DNA from: Nocardia concava NBRC 100430
Lineage (GTDB): Bacteria; Actinomycetota; Actinomycetes; Mycobacteriales; Mycobacteriaceae
Direction: 5' to 3'
DNA length: 42,326 nucleotides
Assembly: GCF_000308815.1 (NCBI RefSeq)
Contig: NZ_BAFX01000192.1
Span: 1-42,326 of the forward strand
Part shown: one piece after another, positions 1 through 8,300 of the stretch
Position numbering within the stretch: the stretch's first letter is position 1
Layout: each line of letters begins with the position of its first letter
Program-made: the position numbers and the translations under genes
Notes under the pieces: generated by a model
What the model saw: only the letters and a program-made list of their open reading frames with translations
Databases searched by the model: none
Told to the model about the DNA's origin: nothing

Positions 1-1504
1 AGTTCTTGTCGGTGCCCGGCTTCTGCGTGCCCGGATTCGCCTGCACGCCGGGGCTGGCCGGGGCCGGGGTCTGCTGACCGGCCTGCGCGCCGGGCGATTG
101 CTGTTGCGGCGCACGCGGTTCCGGCATCGGCTGCGCCACCGGCTTGGCGGCGGGCGTACCCGGCTTGGCCGGCTGCGCCTGCGGCGCGGGCTGACCGGCC
201 TGCGGCTGCTGACCCGACTGCGGTGCGGTCTGCGGCGGGGTGCCCGGCTGTCCCTGCTCCATCTGCAGGAACTGGTCGGCCAGCTGCTGGAAGAACTCCA
301 GCCCCGCGTCCATCGGCGTCCCGCCCGGCTGCCCCGGGTTCGACTGCGCCGGAGCGGGAGCCTGCGGTGTCGCGGGCTGGGTCGGGGTCTGCCCCGACTG
401 CCCGGGCACCTGAGCCTGCGGCTGGGTCTGCGGGACCTGTGCCTGGGGCTGAGTCTGCGGCAGCTGCGCCTGGGGTTGGGTCTGCGGCAGCTGCGCCTGC
501 GGCTCGGTCTGCGGCGTCTGCCCCGGCACCTGGGCCTGCGGCGTCTGCGGTGCGGGAGCCTGCGGCACCTGGGCCTGCGCGGGCAGTCCCTGAACTTCGG
601 CCGGCGTCGGCAAGGCGGGCGCCTGCGGCACTTGCGCCTGCGCGGGCTGCGCCGGAACCGCTTGTCCCGGAGCGGTTACCGTGTCCGAGGCCTTCTCGGT
701 GTCGGCCGGAACCGGCACCCCGAGCAGGTACGAAGCGATGCCCGTGGTGATGGTGACCGCATGCTTGAGCTGCCCCTCCGGGGTCTCCAGCTGCTGGGCG
801 TCCTCGGCGTTCGCGCCATTGCCCATCTCCAGGAAGACATCCGGCACGGTGGTCAGCGCGGGCCCGGCGATATCGGCGCGCGACTGCAGTCCGTCGACCG
901 CCCCGTTGTAGGTCGCGACCTGATATCCGCTCTGCACGTACGCATCTCGCATGGCCTTCGACGCGGCCAGCCCGGCCCCGGACTGCACCTCGTTGACCTT
1001 GGCGTCGGGCACCGGCAGCTGCGGCACGATGAGGTGGAAGCCGTGCCCGTCGGCGGGCCCGCTGTCGGCGTGGATGCTGAGCGCGACGTCCGCGCCGGAG
1101 GAATTGGCGGCCTTGGCCCGTTCGTCGACGCAGCCGCCCCAGCCGGTGTCGTCGGGGCGGCTCATGACGACCTTCGCGCCCAGGCCCTCGAGCGAGGTGC
1201 GCACCAGCTGCGCGACATTCCAGTTGATGGTGTGCTCGGCGATGCCGTGCAGGCTGGTCATGCCGGTGGTCTGGCACGCCTTGGTGCCGCCGCGGCCGTC
1301 GCTGACCTGACGGTTCTCGTCCTGGGAGTGGTTGGGGCCCTGGTGGCCCGGATCCAGGAAGACCGTCTTCCCGGCGAGTTTCTGGGGCAGCTCGGGCAGC
1401 GCGGGCGCGGCCAGGGCGGCGGTCGGGACGATCCCGGCCACGGCGGTGATGGCCGCCGCGGTGACGACGGTGCATATTCCGGACTTGGTGATGCTCGGTT
1501 TCAT
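1..1504 (-). CDS. Secreted N-acetylmuramoyl-L-alanine amidase (Amidase_3), 3' end beyond window
   Basis: Predicted zinc amidase that cuts the lactyl-amide bond between MurNAc and the stem peptide of peptidoglycan. The protein begins with a signal peptide (positions 1-33, cleavage near ALAAPA). The Amidase_3 fold follows, with DPGHQG (zinc ligand H54), E90 as second ligand, SIHAD (H145) as third and EMGN with the catalytic E226. C77 and C125 may form a disulfide. This matches the mycobacterial Ami1/Rv3717 type. After about residue 240 comes a long Pro/Gln/Ala-rich tail with a 9-residue repeat, which is far longer than the roughly 240-residue mycobacterial enzyme and probably spans or binds the wall. 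No stop is reached before base 1, so at least 501 residues are encoded. The ATG at 1504 was chosen because it precedes the signal peptide. Confidence 0.88.
   Translation of the reverse strand, partial: MKPSITKSGICTVVTAAAITAVAGIVPTAALAAPALPELPQKLAGKTVFLDPGHQGPNHSQDENRQVSDGRGGTKACQTTGMTSLHGIAEHTINWNVAQLVRTSLEGLGAKVVMSRPDDTGWGGCVDERAKAANSSGADVALSIHADSGPADGHGFHLIVPQLPVPDAKVNEVQSGAGLAASKAMRDAYVQSGYQVATYNGAVDGLQSRADIAGPALTTVPDVFLEMGNGANAEDAQQLETPEGQLKHAVTITTGIASYLLGVPVPADTEKASDTVTAPGQAVPAQPAQAQVPQAPALPTPAEVQGLPAQAQVPQAPAPQTPQAQVPGQTPQTEPQAQLPQTQPQAQLPQTQPQAQVPQTQPQAQVPGQSGQTPTQPATPQAPAPAQSNPGQPGGTPMDAGLEFFQQLADQFLQMEQGQPGTPPQTAPQSGQQPQAGQPAPQAQPAKPGTPAAKPVAQPMPEPRAPQQQSPGAQAGQQTPAPASPGVQANPGTQKPGTDKN
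399..533 (-). repeat. 27-bp tandem repeat coding for a Pro/Gln-rich 9-residue unit
   Basis: Clear units lie at 426-452, 453-479 and 480-506, with degenerate copies on both sides. In the amidase frame each encodes approximately QPQAQLPQT. The copies differ at only a few bases, so the tract is probably length-variable between strains. Confidence 0.8.
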
Positions 1505-1764
1505 AAGCGGACGGCGCTCGGGGCGGAGCGCCCCTCCCTTCCCACTAGTAACACCAGACCCAGCTATTCACTCAAAGCTCACACAGCACTCTGGCAACAT
1601 CAGTTACCCTCTGGCAAGCTTCGTGATGGAACCGTTACATGTGGTCAGACGCCCATTAACACCAAATCAGGACGCTGGCGGGCGCATTTCAGCAAACTGC
1701 GCCGATTCAAAACGACACGCCAACTATCCCGCACCGCGCGACCGCTACCCCGACGACGCGCGGA

Positions 1765-2223
1765 TCAGGCCGGAACGATCTTGTCCCCGTCGACTCGAAT
1801 GGCCTTGGTATCCAACGCCCGCGGCGCGGGGCCGCTGGCGACGGTGCCGTCGAGATGGAAGCTGCTGCCGTGGCACGGGCACTTGATCACGCCGTCGGCC
1901 ACCGCGTTCACCTTGCAGCCCAGGTGCGTGCAGGTCGACGAGAAGCCCTGGAACGTGCCCGCGGTGGGCTGGGTGATGACGGTGTCACCGGCGATGACGC
2001 CGCCGCCGACCGGGACATCCTTGGTGTAGGCCAGTTCATCGGCGTCCTGCTTCTTGGCCGCCGGGGCCTCGCCGTTCTTGGCATTGGGCGCGGCCGAGGC
2101 GGGCTGGTCGGAGCCGCTGCTGCAGCCCGCGATGGTGAGCGCGGTGGCGGCGACCGCGGTGGCGGCCAGGGCGGTGCGACGATCCACGGCGAATCCGCCG
2201 GGCGCACGGGTGGTGTCGGTCAT
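1765..2223 (-). CDS. Tat-exported Rieske [2Fe-2S] lipoprotein
   Basis: A 152-residue protein. The N-terminus has a twin-arginine pair (R15 R16), a hydrophobic stretch and a lipobox ending LTIAGC, with C34 as the probable lipidated cysteine. An Ala/Lys-rich linker precedes a compact Rieske domain with CTHLGC (C98, H100) and CPCHG (C115, H118) as cluster ligands and C103/C117 as the usual disulfide pair. The start at 2223 follows a GAGGAG ribosome site; reading further upstream adds non-coding-looking sequence. It probably sits outside the membrane as a small electron carrier. It lies 79 bases downstream of the ECF sigma gene on the same strand, so co-transcription is plausible. The redox partner is unknown. 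Confidence 0.9.
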   Translation of the reverse strand: MTDTTRAPGGFAVDRRTALAATAVAATALTIAGCSSGSDQPASAAPNAKNGEAPAAKKQDADELAYTKDVPVGGGVIAGDTVITQPTAGTFQGFSSTCTHLGCKVNAVADGVIKCPCHGSSFHLDGTVASGPAPRALDTKAIRVDGDKIVPA

Positions 2224-2302
2224 CGGTAACTCCTCGCTTCGGAGCCGGCCCGCCGGGTGCGGGTCGGCCACTCTTGTTGGACGTGCGGGGAGCGCTACGG
2301 GT

Positions 2303-2911
2303 TCACGCGCTGAGGGGCAGTCGGCGCAGGGAACGCAGCGCGTAATGCACTCGGGTCTTGACGGTGCCGACCGGTATGCCCAGGTCCGCGGCGACATCCT
2401 GATAGGCGCGATCACGCAGGATGACCTGCACCACCGCGTCCCGCTGGGCCGCCGGAAGCTGGGCCAGCAGGTCGGCGACCAGCAGCCCGTCGGTCAGATC
2501 TTCCACGAAATCGGGCCGGGCGCAGTGGTTTTCGGCCTGTTCGCCGATCTCGTCCCAGCTGGCGTCGCCGGGGCGGGCGGCCCGGAAGCGGGCGGTGTCG
2601 ATGAGGACGTTGCGTTCGATGGTGAGCAGCCAGGTGCGGACACTGCCCCGCTCGGGGTTGTAGCTCGCGCAAGCACGCCAGGCCCGCAGCAGGGTCTCCT
2701 GCACGGCGTGCTCGGCCAGGCCCGGATCGCCGAGGCGGCCCATGGCCCGCCAGTGCAGCAGGCCGCGATCGGCGGCGAGCACGGCCGCCAGGCCCGCGTC
2801 GGTGCACAGCCGGGCGCAGTGTGTCGCGCAGCCGGTCGCGACCGGGCGAAGACTTCCCATGCCCTGAATATCGTGGGCGGGACCGAAAGAGCATCGCCCG
2901 CGATTGTTCAT
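2303..2911 (-). CDS. ECF-type RNA polymerase sigma factor
   Basis: Up to 202 residues. Region 2 is recognisable from about residue 45 (AVQETLLRAWRA, then RTWLLTIERNVLIDTARF). Region 4 with its helix-turn-helix is at the C-terminus (LPAAQRDAVVQVI, then VGTVKTRVHYALRSLRR). Directs polymerase to a stress regulon. The start is uncertain: ATG at 2911 is the longest reading, and ATG at 2860 (185 residues) is equally possible. The segment just before region 2 is cysteine-rich (CATHCARLC), which is unusual. No anti-sigma gene with a zinc-binding domain follows; the next gene on the strand is the Rieske lipoprotein. Confidence 0.85.
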   Translation of the reverse strand: MNNRGRCSFGPAHDIQGMGSLRPVATGCATHCARLCTDAGLAAVLAADRGLLHWRAMGRLGDPGLAEHAVQETLLRAWRACASYNPERGSVRTWLLTIERNVLIDTARFRAARPGDASWDEIGEQAENHCARPDFVEDLTDGLLVADLLAQLPAAQRDAVVQVILRDRAYQDVAADLGIPVGTVKTRVHYALRSLRRLPLSA

Positions 2912-3046
2912 TTACTCGAATCCGGGCGATTTCCCGAAAACAGACCGGAATCTCTGATAGACACCGCCCCGGGAGACGCGGGGGTCACCCGACGCCGCAC
3001 GACGGGAACCGTGCGGCGCAAAGTGAGCTGCTCAGGGAGGAACACT

Positions 3047-3427
3047 GTGCGTGCAGGCGCGCTCGTGGCCGCGGGAGCCTTCGCTTCCGCGCTGACAATG
3101 GCCGCATCGGGAATCGCGGCCGCCGAACCGGCCACCGATATCACGGTCGACGGGACCTATGTGGTCAATGTGGATATCAAGCCGGGGATCTATATCGGCG
3201 ACGGTTCGCCGGATCCGGCCAATGGTGGCTGCTTCTGGCGGCGGCTGTGGAAGATCCAGACGCCGCAGGATTATCCGGATCCGAACTACTACATCATCGC
3301 CAGCGACTTCGTCCGCACCAAGCCGGTGACGGTCGAGATCAAGGCGACCGATGTGGGGTTCTCGACCCAGAACTGCGGGGCCTGGCACCTGACGCCCGCG
3401 CAGCCGAACACCGGCTCGGCCGGATAA
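3047..3427 (+). CDS. Small secreted protein of unknown function
   Basis: A 126-residue protein read from a GTG at 3047, seven bases after a GGGAGG ribosome site. The first 27 residues form a signal peptide with a likely cut after GIAAA. The mature part has a repeated-glycine, aromatic-rich beta-like character and two cysteines (GGCFW and QNCGAW) that could pair outside the cell. It resembles the many short exported proteins of Nocardia and Mycobacterium, but no family is recognised. It is divergent from the sigma factor and shares the 135-base region between them, so sigma control is possible but unproven. Confidence 0.75.
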   Translation: MRAGALVAAGAFASALTMAASGIAAAEPATDITVDGTYVVNVDIKPGIYIGDGSPDPANGGCFWRRLWKIQTPQDYPDPNYYIIASDFVRTKPVTVEIKATDVGFSTQNCGAWHLTPAQPNTGSAG

Positions 3428-3474
3428 CCCTTCTCGCGTGAAGGAAATCCGGCGGCGGGGCTAGGGTTGGCCAC

Positions 3475-4224
3475 ATGACCAGGCAGAAGATTCTCATCAC
3501 CGGCGCGAGCTCCGGATTGGGTGCGGGCATGGCCCGCGAATTCGCGCGGCGCGGGCGGGATCTCGCGCTGTGCGCCCGACGGGTCGCCAATCTCGAAGAG
3601 CTGCGGGATGAGCTGCTGGCCGCCAATCCCGGGATCACGGTCGCGGTGCGCGGGCTGGATGTGGACGACCATGCGGCCGTGCCGAAGGTCTTCGAGGAGT
3701 TGCGCACCGAACTCGGCGGCTTGGACCGCGTCATCGTGAATGCCGGAATCGGCAAGGGCGCGCGCCTGGGCACCGGGCGCGCGGACGCCAACCTGGCCAC
3801 CGCCACCACGAATTTCGTCAGCGCCCTGGCCCAGGCCGAAGCGGCGATGAGCATCTTCCGCGCACAGAACGCCGGGCACCTGGTGCTCATCTCATCCATG
3901 AGCGCGGTCCGCGGGCTGCCCGGCAAGAAGGCGGCCTACGCGGCCAGCAAGGCAGGCGTGACCGCGCTGGGCGAGGGCCTGGCCATCGAATTGCGCGGCA
4001 CCCCGATCAAGGTCACCACCGTGCAGCCGGGCTTCATCGCCACCGACATGTCCGCCAAGGCGGGCGACGCCAAACTGGTTGCGCCCCTGGACAAGGGCGT
4101 CAACTCCATGGTCGCCGCCATCGAACGCGAGGCCGTCCGCGCCTCGGTCCCCGAATGGCCTTGGCGGGTACTGGGATTGGTGATGCCGCTGCTCCCGCGA
4201 GCAGCCATGGCACGCATGAGCTGA
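3475..4224 (+). CDS. Short-chain dehydrogenase/reductase
   Basis: A 249-residue classical SDR. The dinucleotide-binding TGASSGLG motif is at residues 9-16, NAG near residue 89, a serine cluster ISSMS at 140-143 and the active-site pair Y155/K159 (YAASK). R31 near the end of beta strand 2 (CARR) suggests NADP(H) preference. The substrate is not predictable. The ATG at 3475 is the first codon of the fold. It ends right at a long inverted repeat that may terminate transcription. Confidence 0.9.
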   Translation: MTRQKILITGASSGLGAGMAREFARRGRDLALCARRVANLEELRDELLAANPGITVAVRGLDVDDHAAVPKVFEELRTELGGLDRVIVNAGIGKGARLGTGRADANLATATTNFVSALAQAEAAMSIFRAQNAGHLVLISSMSAVRGLPGKKAAYAASKAGVTALGEGLAIELRGTPIKVTTVQPGFIATDMSAKAGDAKLVAPLDKGVNSMVAAIEREAVRASVPEWPWRVLGLVMPLLPRAAMARMS

Positions 4225-4317
4225 GGATCCCTCCGTCATTCCGGCGTGCTCTTGGCCGGAATCCACGCCTCGATCATGGATCCCGGCCAAAAGCACGCCG
4301 GGATGACGAGGGATGCC
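4225..4317. repeat. Dispersed palindromic repeat, copy 1
   Basis: Two arms of about 41 bases (4225-4265 and 4277-4317) are complementary apart from a few mismatches and separated by an 11-base loop. The 33 bases at 4234-4266 recur with one change at 27983-28015, in a second palindrome of the same design. Its position directly after a stop codon suggests a terminator or mRNA-stabilising hairpin as well as a repeat-family member. Confidence 0.85.
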
Positions 4318-4330
4318 TAATATCGCGGCC

Positions 4331-5083
4331 ATGGCGAAGTTCACCACCCATGACGGGTTGGAGCTCAACTACACGGTGTGGGAGGGCGACGGCGTTCCGG
4401 TGGTGTTGCAGCACGGAATCGTGGCCGATACCAATGCCAATTGGATGAGTGTGGGGGTGGTGGCCGCGCTGGTGAAGGCGGGGCATCACGTCATCTCGCT
4501 GGACGCGCGCGGGCACGGGCGGTCGGAGAAGCCGCACGATCCGGCCCGATACTCCTGGCGGGCAATGGCCGATGACGTGCGGGCGCTCTACGACGAGCTC
4601 GGCCTGGATCGGGTTGCACAGGTGGGCTATTCGATGGGCGGGATCATCTCGCTGCTGGTCGCCCAGGCGGACAAGCGGGTGGAGCGGCTGGTCATCGGCG
4701 GTATCGGCTCCGGCGTGGTGGACTGCGGCGGAATCGATTGGCGCGTCATCGATCCCTCCGACATCGAGACCGCCATGACCGCGGACCCGGCCGATATCGT
4801 GCCGAACGCCCGCATGTTCCGCCTGCTGGCCGATGCGCTCGGCGCCGACCGCGAGGCCATCACCCTGGTGGCGACCAGCCTGCTCGAGGCGCCGATCGAA
4901 AACCTCTCCGCCATCGCGATTCCGGCCCTCGTCCTGGCGGGTGACGCAGACCCGTTCGCGGCCGAACCCGAACGCCTCGCCGCCGCCCTCCCCGACGCGA
5001 AATGCGTCGTAGTCCCCGGCGACCACCTCGCCGCCGTCGCCGACCCGTCCTTCTCCGCAGCCCTGGTCGACTTCCTGAAGTGA
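4331..5083 (+). CDS. Alpha/beta hydrolase
   Basis: A 250-residue single-domain hydrolase. LQHG supplies the oxyanion-hole region, GYSMGG holds the nucleophile S101, D205 (LAGDADPF) is the likely acid and H232 (PGDH) the base, all in the standard order for the fold. The substrate is an ester, lactone or similar and cannot be told from sequence. A start at 4313 is also open, but 4331 gives the usual family N-terminus. No good ribosome site precedes either; the repeat arm ends only 13 bases upstream of 4331. Confidence 0.87.
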   Translation: MAKFTTHDGLELNYTVWEGDGVPVVLQHGIVADTNANWMSVGVVAALVKAGHHVISLDARGHGRSEKPHDPARYSWRAMADDVRALYDELGLDRVAQVGYSMGGIISLLVAQADKRVERLVIGGIGSGVVDCGGIDWRVIDPSDIETAMTADPADIVPNARMFRLLADALGADREAITLVATSLLEAPIENLSAIAIPALVLAGDADPFAAEPERLAAALPDAKCVVVPGDHLAAVADPSFSAALVDFLK

Positions 5084-5142
5084 GAATCCGCCGGCAATTC
5101 CCGGGGTTTCAGGGGTTTAGCCCTGAGAGTTACGAGAGTTGT

Positions 5143-6516
5143 TCAAAATTGCTTGCGGTGTGGCACGAATTCCAGGCTGAGCAGGGCCAGCGCCACGATC
5201 AAAACCTCACGCCAGCGCAGCAGTACGTACCGCTGATCTCCGAAAGCATTGAACTTACGCAGGAATCGGTACAGCGATTCCAACCGGATGAGCGGATCAC
5301 CCGCCCGCACCGCCAGATACACCACCTGCATGGTCCGCGACCGCTGCTTGTCGGCGAAGATCTCCGGAAACGCCGCGAACGCCAGCGAGATTCGCTTGAT
5401 CCCGCGCTCCCGCGCGTAATCCACCAGATCCACGATCATGCGCTCGTCGAGCCCGTTGGGCGCGTCGCGCCGCCGCCACGGAACATCCAGGCTGAGCTCC
5501 TGGCCGTTGCCGGACATGCCATAACGCTGGAATCCCACCACGCGCCCGTCGGCGTCGCGCGCCATCACCACCAGCATGCCGGGATGCCGCCCGTCGAGGA
5601 GGTGGTCGAGGATCATGGAGAAGCCGCGGGTCTGCCGCCCGTGCCCCCATTCGTCCACGATGGAGAGCAGGGTTTCGCGCTGCGGTTCGGTGAGCGCGAC
5701 CTCGGGCAGGATCTCGGTGGTGACGCCGAAGTTCTTGGTGCGGCTCACCGCCTGGCGCAGATTGCGGAACTTGCGGCCCACCATGTCGAACCGGCCCACC
5801 TCGATGACCACATCGCGTCCGATGGCGATGGACCGCAGCCCGCGATGGTCGACCGCGCGCCGCTGCCAGGTCTGGCTGAGTTCCGGGCTCGCGCCCAGCA
5901 CCGCGATCTTCCAGCCGTGACTGCCCGCGAAAAGCGAGAATTCGGTGAGCAATTCGGGGAACTGCCCGGCCTCGCCGATGGGATCGCCCGCGACGACGGC
6001 GATTCCGAGCCGGGCCCGGTAGGCCAGCGCCGCGGAGCCGTCGGCATTGAAGTAGTAGCTCTTGGAGGAGTGAAGCGCGAAGGGAGCCAACGGATCCCCG
6101 TGGCTGCGCCGCACCAGCTCGGCCACCCGCGGCAGCTGTTCGGGCTGAGGCTTGCTGCCCTGCGGCAGCACCAGGATCGCGCCGCTGGCCGCGAGGAAGA
6201 CGAAACCGACCGCCGGGTGCTCGGTCCGGTAGCTGAAGTTGGAGATCACCAGCGTCATGGCCGCGAAGGTCAGATGCGGCAGGGTGATGGGCCGGCGCAG
6301 GTAAAGGCCCCGGGCCACGAACAGCCCCGCGAAGGAGACCGCCACGAACCAGCCGTGGTCATTGCCCTCGCGTGATGCGCGCTCGGCCGCCCACACCAGA
6401 ATCACGCTGCCCAGCACCAGGGCGCCCATCAGCCCGACCCGGGTGTTGGGTCCGGCGGTGAAAGTCGTCTCCCGGTACGCGGTCAGCGTCGGATTCGGTA
6501 TGCGTTCCTCACGCAT
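5143..6516 (-). CDS. Membrane protein with C-terminal DUF2156 (MprF synthase-like) domain
   Basis: A 457-residue protein. About 130 N-terminal residues hold several hydrophobic segments (for example around VGLMGALVLGSVILVW and FVFLAASGAILVLP). The remainder matches the DUF2156/LPG-synthase C-terminal domain: HSSKSYYFNADG, VAGDPIGE, a central NFG region, and LDVPWRRRDAPNGLDE near the end. That domain has an acetyltransferase-like fold and in MprF moves an aminoacyl group from tRNA to phosphatidylglycerol. It lacks the full 14-helix flippase of MprF, so it may modify a lipid or peptide rather than flip one. A GGAGAGG site precedes ATG 6516. It is the last gene of a minus-strand run. Confidence 0.82.
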   Translation of the reverse strand: MREERIPNPTLTAYRETTFTAGPNTRVGLMGALVLGSVILVWAAERASREGNDHGWFVAVSFAGLFVARGLYLRRPITLPHLTFAAMTLVISNFSYRTEHPAVGFVFLAASGAILVLPQGSKPQPEQLPRVAELVRRSHGDPLAPFALHSSKSYYFNADGSAALAYRARLGIAVVAGDPIGEAGQFPELLTEFSLFAGSHGWKIAVLGASPELSQTWQRRAVDHRGLRSIAIGRDVVIEVGRFDMVGRKFRNLRQAVSRTKNFGVTTEILPEVALTEPQRETLLSIVDEWGHGRQTRGFSMILDHLLDGRHPGMLVVMARDADGRVVGFQRYGMSGNGQELSLDVPWRRRDAPNGLDERMIVDLVDYARERGIKRISLAFAAFPEIFADKQRSRTMQVVYLAVRAGDPLIRLESLYRFLRKFNAFGDQRYVLLRWREVLIVALALLSLEFVPHRKQF

Positions 6517-6651
6517 CTGAGCCCCTCTCCTCCACGCGCGAAGGCCGCGCGGGCCCTCTCCCCATGGCGATCATCCCATGACTCCTCTTCGACACACTAT
6601 GCCGGAGAGACGATTCGGGGCAGCCGGTTATTCCTGCGGCACCGGGCCTCG

Positions 6652-7614
6652 CTACTCCGGCCACCCCAGGCGGGGCGAGGTCAGCACGGGATCGGTGATG
6701 CCATTGTGGCAGGCCAGGCCGACAGCGTCCCAGCCCGCGAGACGCGAGCCCGCTTCGTAAGCGGATTGAAAGAAATCCATGGCCGTGCCGATCGGATCGG
6801 AAGCAGTGCGGACGTCGTCATAGGGCAGGTAGGCGTTGTGGCCGGAGCCCGAGGGCATCCATTTCGCGGTGGCCGGGCGCAGCGGCTGATCGCTGAGTCC
6901 GGCGGGTTCGGGTGCGGTGTAGGAGTAGAACGTCGGCGCGGGGACCTTGTCGTCGCCGAACCAGAAACCGGCACTGATCACCTCGCGCGAATACGCCTCG
7001 CGGGTGACCGGATCCACACTGTCGGGCATGGCGATCTTGCGGTCGGAGAAGCGCTGCACCGCGAGATCGAAGGTGTGCCAGAAGACCTGGACCGGGGAGA
7101 TCTTGCCGGAGTACGTGGCGCTGAAGCGCTCCAGGATCCGGCCCACCTGGCTCTGCACGTGAAAGGCGCGCTGGGCGGCGGCGGGATCGTAGGTGTGGTG
7201 TTCCTCGTCCTCGTCGAAGGGCCGCCCGTGGTCGGGCAGGTCGAACGGGGTGGGATGCGCGAGCACCACGTCCACGCCGAGATTGCGCAGGCTGTTCATG
7301 GTCTCGCCGTAGAAACTGGCCACCGATTGCCCGGTCAGCGGCACCTCTTCCTGCGTGCCGCGGTCGTTGGACAACCGCAGCACATGGTCGAAGAAGTCGA
7401 AGGCACAGGTGAATACGGGCCCTTCACTGGCCGTGCCCAGGGGCACGGTGGTCCAGCCGCGGGCGGTCAACCGGTAGGTCATATGCCACCAGTGATTGCG
7501 TCTGATGCCCTTGGCCAGGGCCACCTTGCCGATGATCTGGGCGTAGCGGTGCAGGGTTTCCTTGGTGGGCCGCCACGAGTCGAGCGGGATGGCGGGCAGC
7601 AGTTCCTCGGCCAT
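6652..7614 (-). CDS. DUF5996 family protein
   Basis: A 320-residue soluble protein without signal peptide or membrane segment. The family hallmarks visible are the start LDSWRPTKETLHRYAQI, the NHWWHMTY block, the FDFFDHVLRL block, HPTPFDLPD with a following acidic EDEEHHTYD, FWHTFDLAVQRFS, and the C-terminal PYDDVR and DFFQSAYEAG. No biochemical role is established for the family as far as I know. The many conserved His, Trp and Asp residues hint at metal or cofactor binding. It lies 24 bases downstream of the FMN reductase, so it probably belongs to the flavin operon. Confidence 0.8.
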   Translation of the reverse strand: MAEELLPAIPLDSWRPTKETLHRYAQIIGKVALAKGIRRNHWWHMTYRLTARGWTTVPLGTASEGPVFTCAFDFFDHVLRLSNDRGTQEEVPLTGQSVASFYGETMNSLRNLGVDVVLAHPTPFDLPDHGRPFDEDEEHHTYDPAAAQRAFHVQSQVGRILERFSATYSGKISPVQVFWHTFDLAVQRFSDRKIAMPDSVDPVTREAYSREVISAGFWFGDDKVPAPTFYSYTAPEPAGLSDQPLRPATAKWMPSGSGHNAYLPYDDVRTASDPIGTAMDFFQSAYEAGSRLAGWDAVGLACHNGITDPVLTSPRLGWPE

Positions 7615-7638
7615 TCGATCACTCTAGCTATCGGATGG

Positions 7639-8292
7639 CTATCGACCGTCTCCGGCGTGCCCGGCCAGCAGTTCGCTGAACGGGCGCACCGCGCCGACCC
7701 GGTTGCCCGAGGTGCGGTGGCGGACCGGTTCGTCCTGCAGGAAGCCCTGCACGGCGACCGGTTCGGCGACGATGAGCTGAGCCAGTTCCGACGCCGCCCG
7801 GTGGATGCGCTCGGTCAGCCCGGTCGAGCCGAAATCCTCGGTGGCGGCGAAGACACCGGTCGGCACGACCACCGCGCGCAGGTAGCCGAACAGCGGCCGC
7901 ATGGCGTGGTCCAGCACCAGGGAATGCCGGGCGGTGCCCGCGGTGGCGGCGATGAGAACCGGCATGCCGCTGAGTGATTCGGTGTCCAGGATGTCGACGA
8001 ACATCTTGAACAGTCCGCTGTAGCTGGCGGTGAACACCGGCGACACCGCGATCAGGCCGTCCGCGTCGGTCACCTTCTCGCGTGCCGTGGCCACGGCGGG
8101 CGTGGGCAGGCCGGTGGTCATGGTGGTGGCCAGATCGCTTGCCAGTTCCCGCAATTCGATCACCTCCACCTCGAGGTTCTCCCCGCGCCCGCCCACCGCC
8201 GCGGTGACCGCGGCGGCGAGCTGGTCGGCGAGCAGCCGGGTGGACGAGGGCTGCGAGAGCCCGGCGGTCAGCACTACCAGTTTGCGACTCAC
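7639..8292 (-). CDS. NADPH-dependent FMN reductase, partner of LLM monooxygenase (CE1759-like)
   Basis: A 217-residue flavodoxin-fold reductase. The N-terminal LVVLTAGLSQPSSTRLL segment is the FMN phosphate-binding loop, and SPVFTASYSGLFKMFVD is the flavin-contact helix typical of NADPH-dependent FMN reductases. The arrangement directly downstream of a luciferase-like protein is that of the CE1758/CE1759 duo families, in which this subunit supplies reduced FMN. GTG at 8292 was chosen because a GAGGA site sits five bases before it; a TTG at 8304 is less likely. Confidence 0.88.
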   Translation of the reverse strand: MSRKLVVLTAGLSQPSSTRLLADQLAAAVTAAVGGRGENLEVEVIELRELASDLATTMTTGLPTPAVATAREKVTDADGLIAVSPVFTASYSGLFKMFVDILDTESLSGMPVLIAATAGTARHSLVLDHAMRPLFGYLRAVVVPTGVFAATEDFGSTGLTERIHRAASELAQLIVAEPVAVQGFLQDEPVRHRTSGNRVGAVRPFSELLAGHAGDGR

Positions 8293-8300
8293 GTTCGTCC

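Noticed and set aside
98..2029. A 643-residue plus-strand open frame over the amidase region
   Set aside because: It is the Arg/Leu/Gly-rich antisense shadow of the amidase and Rieske genes, which carry clear catalytic motifs on the other strand.
2224..2302. GC-rich imperfect hairpin between the sigma and Rieske genes as a terminator
   Set aside because: The pairing is interrupted and lacks a T-run; it is too weak to support separate transcription units.
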